Part shown: piece after piece, positions 47,487 to 59,139 of the stretch
How positions within the stretch are numbered: position 1 is the stretch's first letter
Layout of the letters: each line of letters opens with the position of its first letter
Assembly: GCF_018812025.1 (NCBI RefSeq)
Contig: NC_063061.1
Location: 35,887,866 to 35,951,865 of the forward strand
DNA length: 64,000 nucleotides
Origin: Megalobrama amblycephala
Taxonomy: Eukaryota > Chordata > Actinopteri > Cypriniformes > Xenocyprididae
Direction: 5' to 3'
Program-made: the position numbers and the translations under genes
The notes under the pieces: model-generated
The model's input: only the letters and a program-made list of their open reading frames with translations
Databases searched by the model: none
What the model was told of the DNA's origin: nothing

Positions 47487-50400
47487 TTAAAGGGATAGTC
47501 CGCCCAAATATTAAAATTCTGTCATCATTTACTCACCTTCGTGTCATTCAAAACCTGTATGACTTTCTTTCTTCTGCTAAACACGAAAGAAAATATTTTG
47601 AAGAATTTTGGTAACCAAACATTTTCTGTTCTCATTGAACAAGAATTTTAATTTTGGTAACCAGTTTTCGGTTCCGATTGACTTCCATTTTACAAGAATT
47701 TTGGTAACCAGTTTTGGTTCCGATTGACTTCCATTTTACAAGAATTTTGGTAACCAGTTTTGGTTCCCATTGACTTCCATTTTACAAGAATTTTGGTAAC
47801 CAGTTTTGGTAACCAGTTTTGGTTCCCATCGACTTCCATTTTACAAGAATTTTGGTAACCAGTTTTGGTTCCGATTGACTTCCATTTTACAAGAATTTTG
47901 GTAACCAGTTTTGGTTCCCATTGACTTCCGTTGTTACAAGAATTTAAATTTTAGTAACCAGTTTTGGTTCCCATCGACTTCCATTTTACAAGAATTTTGG
48001 TAACCAGTTTTGGTTCCCATTGACTTCCATTTTACAAGAATTTTGGTAACCAGTTTTGGTTCCGATTGACTTCCATTTTACAAGAATTTTGGTAACCAGT
48101 TTTGGTTCCCATTGACTTCCATTTTACAAGAATTTTGGTAACCAGTTTTGGTTCCGATTGACTTCCATTTTACAAGAATTTTGGTAACCAGTTTTGGTTC
48201 CCATCGACTTCCATTTTACAAGAATTTTGGTAACCAGTTTTGGTTCTGATTGACTTCCATTTTACAAGAATTTTGGTAACCAGTTTTGGTTCCCATCGAC
48301 TTCCATTTTACAAGAATTTTGGTAACCAGTTTTGGTTCCCATCGACTTCCATTTTACAAGAATTTTGGTAACCAGTTTTGGTTCCCATTGACTTCCATTT
48401 TACAAGAATTTTGGTAACCAGTTTTGGTTCCGATTGACTTCCATTTTACAAGAATTTTGGTAACCAGTTTTGGTTCCCATCGACTTCCATTTTACAAGAA
48501 TTTTGGTAACCAGTTTTGGTTCCGATTGACTTCCATTTTACAAAAATTTTGGTAACTAGTTTTGGTTCCGATTGACTTCCATTTTACAAGAATTTTGGTA
48601 ACTAGTTTTGGTTCCCATCGACTTCCATTTTACAAGAATTTTGGTAACCAGTTTTGGTTCCCATTGACTTCCATTGTTACAAGAATTTAAATTTTAGTAA
48701 CCAGTTTTGGTTCCGATTTACTTCCATTTTACAAGAATTTTGGTAACCAGTTTTGGTTCCGATTGACTTCCATTTTACAAAAATTTTGGTAACTAGTTTT
48801 GGTTCCCATCAACTTCCATTGTACAAGAATTAAAATTTTGGTAATCATTTTTTGTTTCCATCTACTTCCAATTTACACAAATTTTGGTAACCAGTTTTGG
48901 TTCCCATTGACTTCCATTGTACAAGAATTTAAATTTTGGTAATCATTTTTTGTTTCCATCTACTTCCATTGTACAAGAATTTTGGTAACCAGTTTTGGTT
49001 CCGATTGACTTCCATTTTACAAGAATTTTGGTAACCAGTTTTGGTTCCCATTGACTTCCATTGTTACAAGAATTTAAATTTTAGTAACCAGTTTTGGTTC
49101 CCATCGACTTCCATTTTACAAGAATTTTGGTAACCAGTTTTGGTTCCCATTGACTTCCATTTTACAAGAATTTTGGTAACCAGTTTTGGTTCTGATTGAC
49201 TTCCATTTTACAAGAATTTTGGTAACCAGTTTTGGTTCCCATTGACTTCCATTGTTACAAGAATTTAAATTTTAGTAACCAGTTTTGGTTCCCATCGACT
49301 TCCATTTTACAAGAATTTTGGTAACCAGTTTTGGTTCCGATTGACTTCCATTTTACAAGAATTTTGGTAACCAGTTTTGGTTCCCATCGACTTCCATTTT
49401 ACAAGAATTTTGGTAACCAGTTTTGGTTCCCATTGACTTCCATTTTACAAGAATTTTGGTAACCAGTTTTGGTTCCCATTGACTTCCATTGTTACAAGAA
49501 TTTAAATTTTAGTAACCAGTTTTGGTTCCATCGACTTCCATTTTACAAGAATTTTGGTAACCAGTTTTGGTTCCCATTGACTTCCATTGTTACAAGAATT
49601 TAAATTTTGGTAACCAGTTTTGGTTCCCATCGACTTCCATTTTACAAGAATTTTGGTAACCAGTTTTGGTTCCCATTGACTTCCATTTTACAAGAATTTT
49701 GGTAACCAGTTTTGGTTCCCATTGACTTCCATTGTTACAAGAATTTAAATTTTAGTAACCAGTTTTGGTTCCCATCGACTTCCATTTTACAAGAATTTTG
49801 GTAACCAGTTTTGGTTCCCATTGACTTCCATTGTTACAAGAATTTAAATTTTAGTAACCAGTTTTGGTTCCGATTTACTTCCATTTTACAAGAATTTTGG
49901 TAACCAGTTTTGGTTCCCATTGACTTCCATTGTTACAAGAATTTTGGTAACTAGTTTTGGTTCCGATTGACTTCCATTTTACAAGAATTTTGGTAACTAG
50001 TTTTGGTTCCCATCGACTTCCATTTTACAAGAATTTTGGTAACCAGTTTTGGTTCCCATTGACTTCCATTGTTACAAGAATTTAAATTTTAGTAACCAGT
50101 TTTGGTTCCGATTTACTTCCATTTTACAAGAATTTTGGTAACCAGTTTTGGTTCCAATTGACTTCCATTTTACAAAAATTTTGGTAACTAGTTTTGGTTC
50201 CGATTGACTTCCATTGTACAAGAATTAAAATTTTGGTAATCATTTTTTGTTTCCATCTACTTCCAATTTTCACAAATTTTGGTAACCAGTTTTGGTTCCC
50301 ATTGACTTCCATTGTACAAGAATTTAAATTTTGGTAATAATTTTTTGTTTCCATCTACTTCCAATTTACACAAATTTTGGTAACCAGTTTTGGTTCCCAT

Positions 50401-50777
50401 TGACTTCCATTGTACAAGAATTTAAATTTTGGTAATCATTTTTTGTTTCCATCTACTTCCAATTTACACAAATTTTGGTAACCAGTTTTGGTTCCCATTG
50501 ACTTCCATTGTACAAGAATTTAAATTTTGGTAATCATTTTTTGTTTCCATCTACTTCCATTGTACAAGAATTTTGGTAACCAGTTTCAGTTCCCATTGAC
50601 TTCCATTGTACAATGAAAGCCAATGGGAATTGAAACTGTTTGGTTACCAAAATATCTTAAAACCTTAAAATATCATACAAAAGTCATACAGGTCATACAG
50701 TCATACAGGTTTGGAACAACATGACGGTGAGTAAATGATGACAGAACTGTCATTTTCTGGGTGGACTATCCCTTTAA
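47487..50777. mobile_element. Complete TTAA family 1 element carrying a 46-bp array
   Basis: 3291 bp from TTAA to TTAA. The left terminus is AAAGGGATAGTCCGCCCAAA and the right end is TGGGTGGACTATCCCTTTAA. Subterminal arms also pair: CATTCAAAACCTGTATGACT on the left and GTCATACAGGTTTGGAAC on the right. The interior is almost wholly the minisatellite at 47603-50600. Relatives without an array are 100-200 bp, so the array accounts for over 90 percent of the length. Confidence 0.9.
47603..50600 (+). repeat. 46-bp minisatellite (about 60 units)
   Basis: The basic unit is 46 bp and contains TTTTGGTAACCAGTTTTGG and TTGACTTCCATTTTACAAGA. Longer units with TGTTACAAGAATTTAAATTT recur through the array, and other variants (TTTTTTGTTTCCATCTACTT) cluster near 48840-48960 and 50230-50560, indicating higher-order blocks. 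The last unit forms the left arm of a hairpin whose right arm is at 50611-50653. Confidence 0.95.
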
Positions 50778-51194
50778 CACAAAAACAATTCTAACAAATT
50801 ATTTTACTCATTAGGATCTCTGCTGGTGTGGACTGATGACATATGGTGGACAGCAGTAAGAAGGAAGAAATGGACTGAGAACTGCTGACACACACACATG
50901 CACGCACACACACACCAATTGTCTGGCTGGCTTTCTGTCCCCACCTGCTGGCTAAAGAGCCAAACACACACTGAGTGAGTAGTTGTGTGTTTGTAACACC
51001 TGGTAATCTTCAATTATGTTTAAATGTTCAGCCATTTAAGCTCAACACTGCCTGTCAGTCTTCATTTTCTGTCTATAGCTGTGCTGTAGTAGTGCTATAG
51101 AAAAACTGAACTACATTTTTACATTTATAGTTTCAAGAAAATGTGAGTAGTGTTTGCCTGTACAAAACTTGCCATCATAATGATAGAATATTGG
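50778..51194. other. Unannotated DNA
   Basis: A short imperfect (CA)n at about 50888-50914; no gene recognised. Confidence 0.4.
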
Positions 51195-52079
51195 GTGTGG
51201 TTTCCAGGATGTTGCTATGAAGTTGCTATGGCTTTGTGAGTGTTTTTTTTCACATTGCTATTCAGTTTCTTGGGAGATACTAGGGTGGTTTGGATGGTTT
51301 CCATGCCGTTGCTATGGAGTTGCTAAGGTGTTCAGAGTGTTTGTTAGTGTGCTTCTATATGGCTGGAAAAAGTTTAAGTTTTTTAGCATGTTGCTATGCT
51401 GTTTCTAGGTGGTTGCTAGGGTGTTTTGGATGTTTTCCATGGCATTGCTATGCAGTTGCTAAGGCGTTCTGAGGGTTTATCACATTATTATGTCTTTTAG
51501 GGAGTTACTAAGGTGTTCTGAGTGTTATCGCACTGCTATGTGGTTTCTAGGCAGTTACTATGGTGTTCTGCGTCAGTTTCCAGGGTGTTGCTATGCAGTT
51601 GCTAAGATGTTCTGAGTGTTTTTATCAAATTGCTATGTGGTTTCAAGGGAGTTACTAGGGTGTTCTAGATGGCCTCCAGGGTGTTGCTATGCAGTTGCTA
51701 AGGTGTTCTAAGGGTTTTTACCACACTGCTCTGTAGTTTCTAGGGAGTTACTAAGGAGGTTCCAAGGTATTGCTAAGGTGTAGTTGCTAAGGTGTTCAGA
51801 ATATTTTTAGAAAATTGCTGTGTGGTTTCTAGGGAGTAACTAGGGAGGTTTTTAGGGCATTGCGATGCAGTTGCTAAGGTGTTTTAAATGTTTTTATCAC
51901 ATTACTACATTGTTTCGATGGAGTTACTGGGGTGTTATTATTATTATTATTATTTCTATGCGGTTCCTAAGGTGTTCTAAGTGTTATCACACTGCTATGT
52001 GGTTTTTAGGCAGTTACTATGGTGTTCTGGGTCAGTTTCCAGGGCATTGCAATGGAGTTACTATGGTTTTCCGAGTGTG

Positions 52080-52110
<31 letters not shown>

Positions 52111-52665
52111 CACATTGCTATGAGTTACTAGGGTGCTCTAGGTGGCCTCCAGGGCATTGCTATGTGGTTGCTATGGTGTTCTGAGTGATTTTATCACATT
52201 GCTATGTGGTTTCTAGGGAGTTACTAAGGAGGTTTCCAAGGTGTTGCTATGCAGTTGCTAAGGTGTTCTGAGGGTTTTTATCACATTGCTATGTTGTTTC
52301 TAGGGAGTTACTAGGGAGGTTTTTAGGGTATTGCAATGCAGTTGCTAAGGTGTTTAAAATGTTTTTTTCCCCACATTGCTATGTTGTTTCTAGGGAGCTA
52401 CTAGGGTGCTCCAATTGGCTTCCAAGGCATTGCTATGTGGTTGCAATGGTGTTCGGAGTGGTTTTATCACATTTCTATGTGGTTTCTAGGGAGTTACTAG
52501 GGTGTTCTGGGTGGCTTCCAGGTCATTGCTGTGCATTTGCCATGGTGATTGGAGTGGTTGTTAGTGTGTTGCTAAGTGGCTTTTAAGTATTTTTAGCATG
52601 TTGCTATGCTGTTTCTGAGTGGTTTCTAGAGTGTTTTGGGTGGTTGCTTACTTTCAATGTCAAGA
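51195..52665 (+). repeat. Degenerate long-unit repeat, GTTGCTATG type
   Basis: Blocks such as CATTGCTATGTGGTTTCTAG, GGGAGTTACTAGGGTGTTC and TTGCTATGCAGTTGCTAAGG recur with a spacing of roughly 95-135 bp, about 12-15 times, strongly diverged. A T-run of about 29 lies at 52080-52108. Open frames here are repeat artefacts. Confidence 0.8.
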
Positions 52666-54154
52666 GTTTCACCTGTTTTAGGTCTGATGACTAAGTAACG
52701 GCACATCTTTCCTCAACAAGACGCATGATTTGAAGAATCATTTATGTCTGGAGCACAAACGCTGCACTATTTTAAGGGTAACTGTTAAAAACAGGTGGCA
52801 CTGCATGTAGAGTTCATTCAGATCTATAGACAGGCGAGTGAGCAGCAGGTGTCGAGGTGGCTGAACTCAGGGCCTGATGTTGTTTATGTTTGGGATGGGG
52901 CCGTGGACCAGAAGGAAGGGAGGTGGCCGTCCTGCATAATTCCACGTTTCAGTTTTTAAACGCAGGCCACAGCCTCACAGAAATATCATCACGCCGGCTC
53001 TCCCTCGCTAATTACTGCCTTCAATACCCTCCACTGGCTCTGCTCGCTCGCTCTGGACAGATCTGCAGTGTTCACAGAGAAAAACAAACGCAAAACAGTC
53101 GTTACATGAACCCACTTGTGTTGTGTCTGGAAAGTGGGGCCGTTTTGGGTGATATGCGGAAATATGGAATTATGGATTTGTCGTTTCTATTATGTGGATG
53201 CTTTTGAACTGTGTAACCCACTCGTATATATACCCACTTTGTTATAATTTAAGAAGTATTTCTATAATAGAGCATAGCAGACTTCAAGTTTATTGATTAT
53301 AATTTGGTTATTTAGGCTATGACAAGAAAACAAACAAGATGTGAACATCATCATTTTACATGAGAATGTCAACTTTGATTTTAAATGCTTCGTTTTATAT
53401 ATTGTAAATTCTCTTTTCTTTCTTTTTATATGATATCTTTCAGTTTCTTGTGATTGTATAGCACTTTTGGAACTTTATTTTGATATTATCAAACTTATTT
53501 CTGTAATTTAATATTTTAGTCACACAAATCATCTAATACCACAAAACATCACAGAATCTATCAAATCCACTGCTAATACTGGCTTTTGTTAGTTAAAGAG
53601 ATTTGACTAAAGCATAACCTGATAGAAAGTTATATTAGGAGTGCTGGAAAAACTATTAAATTAAACGCCAATTAAAACAATATTCCAAAACAATATTTTG
53701 ATTATAGAAAAGAAATACTGCTGGGAAAAAAACATCCACTCCAACTAAGTAGTTGAAGTATTCTGTGAAATTCAACCTTTTGTTCACTTATTGTGATGAA
53801 ACAAACTAATATGATTTTCATCTTAAAAAAATCTTTTTATCCACAATATTAAGCCAAATTAGGACTGACCCAGATCACACATGTAGTGGTCACATTGTGT
53901 GGGAATGTGTGTGTTTGTGTGTCGCTCAACCAGCTGAATGAGGACACACACAAAGGTTCATGACAAATAAACAGTCAACAAATTGTGCCGCCTGAGCCCA
54001 CTGCCCACACACAGCCTGGCACGACGCCCGCGTGACTCACCCATCTAATGACAGACTATTACAATAAAGTGTGTTGAATCACCGAAACAAACGCAGTGTT
54101 CAGATGGCACATATAAAACAGTCGGGCTCAGAGCTACATGAGATCTCAGCTTAT
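52666..54154. other. Unannotated DNA with a unique patch at 52.8-53.1 kb
   Basis: 52830-53110 is GC-richer and non-repetitive, with CTCGCTAATTACTGCC at about 53006-53021 (homeobox-like TAATTA). A 105-residue open frame at 52890 has no domain. It may be a conserved non-coding element. Confidence 0.35.
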
Positions 54155-54228
54155 CAGCATATTAGAATGATTTCTGAGGGATCATGTGATAAAGGAGTAA
54201 TGGAGTAATGATGCTGAAAATTCAGCTT
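54155..54228 (+). mobile_element. Truncated dispersed cyprinid-type repeat, copy 3
   Basis: AGAATGATTTCTGAGGGATC and GATGCTGAAAATTCAGCTT match the copies at 16855 and 33640. It stops exactly where the next element begins. Confidence 0.65.
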
Positions 54229-56310
54229 CACTCTGGGTTAAACACTGCGTTGTTTTCAACCCAAGGGCTGGGTAAATATAGGACAGAACACATGATGGGG
54301 TAATTTTACCCAGCAAATTGGGTAGTTTATTTAACCCAGCATAATGGGTTGATTCATTTTTACTATAATACTAGCTCTTATTTTACTTAATACATGAATT
54401 AATGTTTATGGATAAAGATAAATCCTCTAAGCTTTTTTTACATACTCCACACAACCACTGGTTTGCATGATAATCATATTTTATAGTATAGCATATTTTA
54501 TATCGTTTTAATACACATTGCCTACATTTAAGCTCGGTTAACAAGTAAAAATTAATCATTTAGAAATAATTCAGGTGTAATTCAGCGCTGGATCTCGTGC
54601 CGGAGATGGCTCACGTTCGGCGGGGGAACTGCTAACCTGCGTTTCACTCGTAGCCGAAAAATGCTGTGACTGACTCCATAACCTGTCCATAATTAATCAG
54701 TGTACAATTCTGAGAACATATTTACCATCCTAAGTATTTATATTCTGGATCTTTTTGAATAAAATCATACAATTTTATGCAAGGCATCAGGCGTTTCCAT
54801 CACGCGAATAGATCGAAGCGACACCTGTATGTTCCTTTGCATAAAATTAAATGATGTACAGAACAATAATGAATTTTTAGATACAATAAAATGTACACAA
54901 ACCTGTATTTTACCGAAGACATGATGGAGCTGCACTGCTCTCTCCTGAAGAGGGTGCAAAAAGCCTGTAATAAATAACTCAACCCCTGGATTACATCTGA
55001 CCCAGGATCTGTGTAACACAAAAACTACCCAAACACTGGGTTATTACATCTGACCCAGGATCTGGGTAACACAAAAACTACCCAAACACTGGGTTGTTAC
55101 GCCTGACCCAGGATCTGGGTAACACAAAAACTACCCAAACACTGGGTTGTTACGCCTGACCCAGGATATGGGTAACACAAAAACTACCCAAACACTGGGT
55201 TATTACGTCTGACCCAGGATATGGGTAACACAAAAACTACCCAAACACTGGGTTATTACGTCTGACCCAGGATCTGGGTAACACAAAAACTACCCAAACA
55301 CTGGGTTGTTATGCCTGACCCAGGATCTGGGTAACACAAAAACTACCCAAACACTGGGTTATTACATCTGACCCAGGATCTGGGTAACACAAAAACTACC
55401 CAAACACTGGGTTATTACGTCTGACCCAGGATATGGGTAACACAAAAACTACCCAAACACTGGGTTGTTATGCCTGACCCAGGATCTGGGTAACACAAAA
55501 ACTACCCAAACACTGGGTTGTTACGCCTGACCCAGGATCTGGGTAACACAAAAACTACCCAAACACTGGGTTGTTACGCCTGACCCAGGATATGGGTAAC
55601 ACAAAAACTACCCAAACACTGGGTTGTTACGTCTGACCCAGGATATGGGTAACACAAAAACTACCCAAACACTGGGTTGTTACGTCTGACCCAGGATCTG
55701 GGTAACACAAAAACTACCCAAACACTGGGTTGTTACGTCTGACCCAGGATCTGGGTAACACAAAAACTACCCAAACACTGGGTTGTTACGCCTGACCCAG
55801 GATCTGGGTAACACAAAAACTACCCAAACACTGGGTTGTTACGCCTGACCCAGGATCTGGGTAACACAAAAACTACCCAAACACTGGGTTGTTACGTCTG
55901 ACCCAGGATCTGGGTAACACAAAAACTACCCAAACACTGGGTTGTTACGTCTGACCCAGGATCTGGGTAACACAAAAACTACCCAAACACTGGGTCGTTA
56001 CGCCTGACCCAGGATCTGGGTAACACAAAAGCTACCCAAACACTGGGTCGTTACGCCTGACCCAGGATCTGGGTAACACAAAAACTACCCAAACACTGGG
56101 TCGTTACGCCTGACCCAGGATCTGGGTAACACAAAAACTACCCAAACACTGGGTTGTTACGTCTGACCCAGGATCTGGGTAACACAAAAACTACCCAAAC
56201 ACTGGGTTGTTACGCCTGACCCAGGATCTGTGTAACACAAAAACTACCCAAACACTGGGTTGTTACACCTGACCCAGGATCTGGGTAACACATAAATTAC
56301 CCAAACACTG
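54229..56310. mobile_element. GGGTTAAA-type element carrying a 53-bp array
   Basis: The left end CACTCTGGGTTAAACACTG resembles the termini of the elements at 42754 and 58156. Repeated GGGTAA/TTACCC and AACCC/GGGTT motifs follow to about 54350. 54360-54970 is unique AT-rich sequence with a CpG patch at about 54590-54660. The right terminus is not clear; I place the limit at the end of the array. Confidence 0.5.
54973..56310 (+). repeat. 53-bp minisatellite (about 25 units)
   Basis: A very homogeneous array with a 53-bp unit containing ACCCAGGATCTGGGTAACAC and ACTACCCAAACACTGGGTT. Variation is mainly at GATCTGGG/GATATGGG and at TACGCC/TACGTC/TATGCC. Each unit has a hairpin (ACCCAG, GAT, CTGGGT) and a second GGGTA...TACCC pairing. 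The low divergence suggests recent expansion or active homogenisation. Confidence 0.95.
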
Positions 56311-57673
56311 AAAAAATACTGAATTTCTTTTTTCTCTCTCTGAAATAATGTCACTTTGGTTTTCAGTGGCATTGTAATGTTTACATTAAACATGCACAAG
56401 TTCTCATATGATTTATCTTTAATATTTCACATCACACAAAAACAGCTGTTTTAACAGTAGACATATACACTCTCTATATATATTTTCCATGGCACTACCC
56501 TTATTTTAAAAAGTACTATAGTATTTTGAAATGTATCATGCTACTAAAATTCATGTACAATGGTTTTATATGGTACGCTATGGTATTTCCAAAGTCACTA
56601 CTATGGCACATGTGCAAAACAGCACTTTTTTATGTCATGATATCAGTGTTCAACAACATCTGATAGTACAATATCACCACAGTACTTTTTGGGAGTTACA
56701 GTTATTGTTACTGCTGTAAAATCATAATATACAACTACTGTATCTTCTTCATCTCCTGTTGCTGTTTTGTTTCATTTTTTATTTATACAGAAACTATGGT
56801 TGCCAAGGCAAATTAAGGTAAGTGTTGTCAAGCAGTTTCCAGTATAAATAGTAATTACATGAAAAAAGAGGAAAACAGGTCATGCTGAATAACAACCAGA
56901 GTAACAAACTTAAACTAGCAAAACTGTCTTGTATTTGGCATAATGGAGTCTCTCAGGAGGAAATGGAGATTTCGAGGTGCTCTCACAGAACGGGGGACGG
57001 TGTGTGTCGAGGGTTGCGTTGGTGACAGGCTGTCCAGGCCGGGCGAGAGATGGAGTGATAGAGGGGATGGAGGAAGAGTCTGCAGTCTGCAGGAAGACGG
57101 ATCACACCAGGAAGATTAATTAGTCTCTGACAGCGACAGCTAAAGTGTTATTGCCATCTGGAGAGTGAGGAACTTCAGGAGACTTCTGAGTGTCAGTGTG
57201 TGTGTGTGTGTGTAAGACTTGAGCTTGGCAGTGCTGTTATTGATGAAAACAGTTCTCGCCAAAATGGCAAAGCGACTGAAAGGTGTCGAAGAAGGACATC
57301 ACATGCGATGACCTTCACAAACAAAGTGATAATTGTGTGTGTGTGCTTGTGAACATGTGTTTTTGGCATGTAGAAGGAGGTGACTTTGCAGTTGTCTTTT
57401 TAAATCTTCTCAGAATATATAATAGTTCATAAAATGGCACCCCACAACATGTCCATCAATAGTAAAAAATGAAGAAAAACAAATATCAATTATTATAGCC
57501 TACTCGTTACACATTCAAGCAACTCCACTTTGAGTTCAATACAACTCAACAAATAACATTTTTTTCCACGTCCCTTATGAGGTTATTTCTTCTTTTCAAT
57601 TTAAAAAAGTGTATTTTCCAGATAAATAGCACAAATTCAAGTGCTACAAAACCATGTGTACTTTACTGATGAG
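56311..57673. other. Unannotated DNA with a unique patch at 56.94-57.2 kb
   Basis: 56940-57190 is GC-richer and contains AGATTAATTAGTCTCTGACA and TTATTGCCATCTGGAGAG, a homeobox-like site and an E-box-like site close together, as in many conserved enhancers. A (GT)n follows at about 57199-57214. No exon is recognised. Confidence 0.35.
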
Positions 57674-57740
57674 TCACAAGAGGGCGACAGTGAGAGAGCT
57701 GAAGAAGACAGAAGAGATTTATGACCACTAGGGGGCATCG
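57674..57740 (+). promoter_or_regulatory. Pair of CTCF-like motifs
   Basis: TCACAAGAGGGCGAC (57674-57688) and TGACCACTAGGGGGCATCG (57722-57740) both fit the CTCF core (CCAC-AG-GGGGC type) in the same orientation. The second is a strong match. They lie about 1.2 kb upstream of the CpG-rich promoter-like region. CTCF marks insulators and loop anchors in vertebrates. Confidence 0.5.
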
Positions 57741-58155
57741 GAAAACAAAGAAAAAGATGATTGTGTGAATTGATAACCTTTTATATGCAATTGAATGTGC
57801 TCTATAAATAAAAAATACCTTAGTTTTGTGTTGTAACAATGGTTTAATGATGGTATGAGGTGGTTATAGACTAGAGACTTTGACCAATTACTTACAAAAC
57901 AAGTACATGGTAAAACTGGCATTCTTGGAAATACCTATATCATGTAAATACTACTAGTACTACGGTTTATATCAAAACAATATATTACTTTTTAGTAAGG
58001 GAAAGAATACCGACACATCAAAAAAGTTGTACACATTTTTGTTTAGTTAGACTGCCTGTTTGTTCATAAGATGGCAGTTCATATCATTTTAATACTTGAA
58101 AGGACAACAACAAACTGTTTTCTTTATATTAGGTATCATTAACAGGTGATTTATA
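57741..58155. other. Unannotated AT-rich DNA
   Basis: No gene or repeat recognised. Confidence 0.4.
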
Positions 58156-58337
58156 CACTAAAAATGCTGGGTTAAAAACAACCCAAGTTGGGTTGAAAAT
58201 GGACAAACCCAGTAATTGGGATTTTTTCAACCCAATGAATGGGTTGTTTTAACCCAGTGGTTGGGTTAAATGTTTTCCCAACCTGCTGGGTAGTTTTATT
58301 AAATAAATAAAAAATTGTATATATATATACAATATTG

Positions 58338-58420
<83 letters not shown>

Positions 58421-58713
58421 TAAATGACTATTGCTTGCTTAGAATGAACCCAAAGTATGTTGAAAATTAACTTTTATTAATAAGTTTAATGAATAATAAT
58501 TCAACAATAAACATTTATTAAATTGATTAATAAATGTTCACCTTTTGATTATTATTGTTGCCTCTAGTAATTATGTGTCTGATTTTTAATTTCCAAGCCT
58601 ATTTGGGGTCCATTTTAAGCCAGCAATATGGTAATTTTGAAACAAAAAAGTTAATTAAAGAGTTAAAATTACCATTTGTCCATTTTCACCCAGCTTGGGT
58701 TGTTTTAAGAGTG
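58156..58713 (-). mobile_element. GGGTTAAA-type inverted-repeat element, copy 2
   Basis: TA-flanked. The left end is CACTAAAAATGCTGGGTTAA and the right end is GGGTTGTTTTAAGAGTG. The interior (TTGATTATTATTGTTGCCTC) is the inverse complement of 42754-43205. A (TA)n run at about 58327-58401 has expanded inside it. Confidence 0.75.
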
Positions 58714-58889
58714 TAGATAAATACATTTTATTTGTTTTATTTTAAGTATTTTACTGGAACGACCTTTTTACAAACACTATTTCCAAAGCTTCAATACAAA
58801 TAAAATAAAATAAAAACTTTAACAACGAGATGAGATACAACAGAATATAATACCGCGACCATTCAACAAGATATAACTGTACTTCCCTT

Positions 58890-59045
58890 TGAACTCAAAT
58901 TCCCACAATCCCTGGTTGCCACGTGCGCGTGTCCTGTCAGCAAACCGGACTAAACGTCACATTCCTGCATTCTCATCCCTACGAGCGCGAGCGTGTGTTC
59001 GCGTGTGTGTGAGAGAGAGGGACGCAGGCTAATCTCTCCTTCCAG
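58890..59045 (+). promoter_or_regulatory. CpG-rich promoter-like region
   Basis: Sequence shifts abruptly to high CpG density from about 58915 to 59240. It contains AACTCAAATTCCCACAAT (58892-58909), resembling the ZNF143/STAF site; an E-box CACGTG (58920-58925); and a CRE-like ACGTCA (58954-58959). There is no TATA box at a convincing position, typical of CpG-island promoters. Direction is inferred from the splice donor at 59140. Confidence 0.4.
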
Positions 59046-59139
59046 GACAACTCTCTGTCCACGGGAAGCACTCATGACCGGGAGGATTTAACCCCGGAGG
59101 ACACCCGGCGATCCCCGCAGGCCCGATCGCAGATCTCTG
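59046..59139 (+). other. Candidate first (or internal) exon with splice donor
   Basis: Ends in GATCTCTG followed by GTGAGTATTT, a strong donor. Two readings are possible. As a first exon starting near 58980-59000, it would be mainly 5' untranslated, with the ATG at 59073 opening only a five-codon frame. As an internal exon, ATCTCTCCTTCCAG would be its acceptor (AG at 59044-59045), and one frame is open throughout its 94 bp (begins DNSLSTGSTHDREDLTPEDT). The CpG context favours a first exon. The gene would lie to the right, beyond this window; I do not recognise it. Confidence 0.35.
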
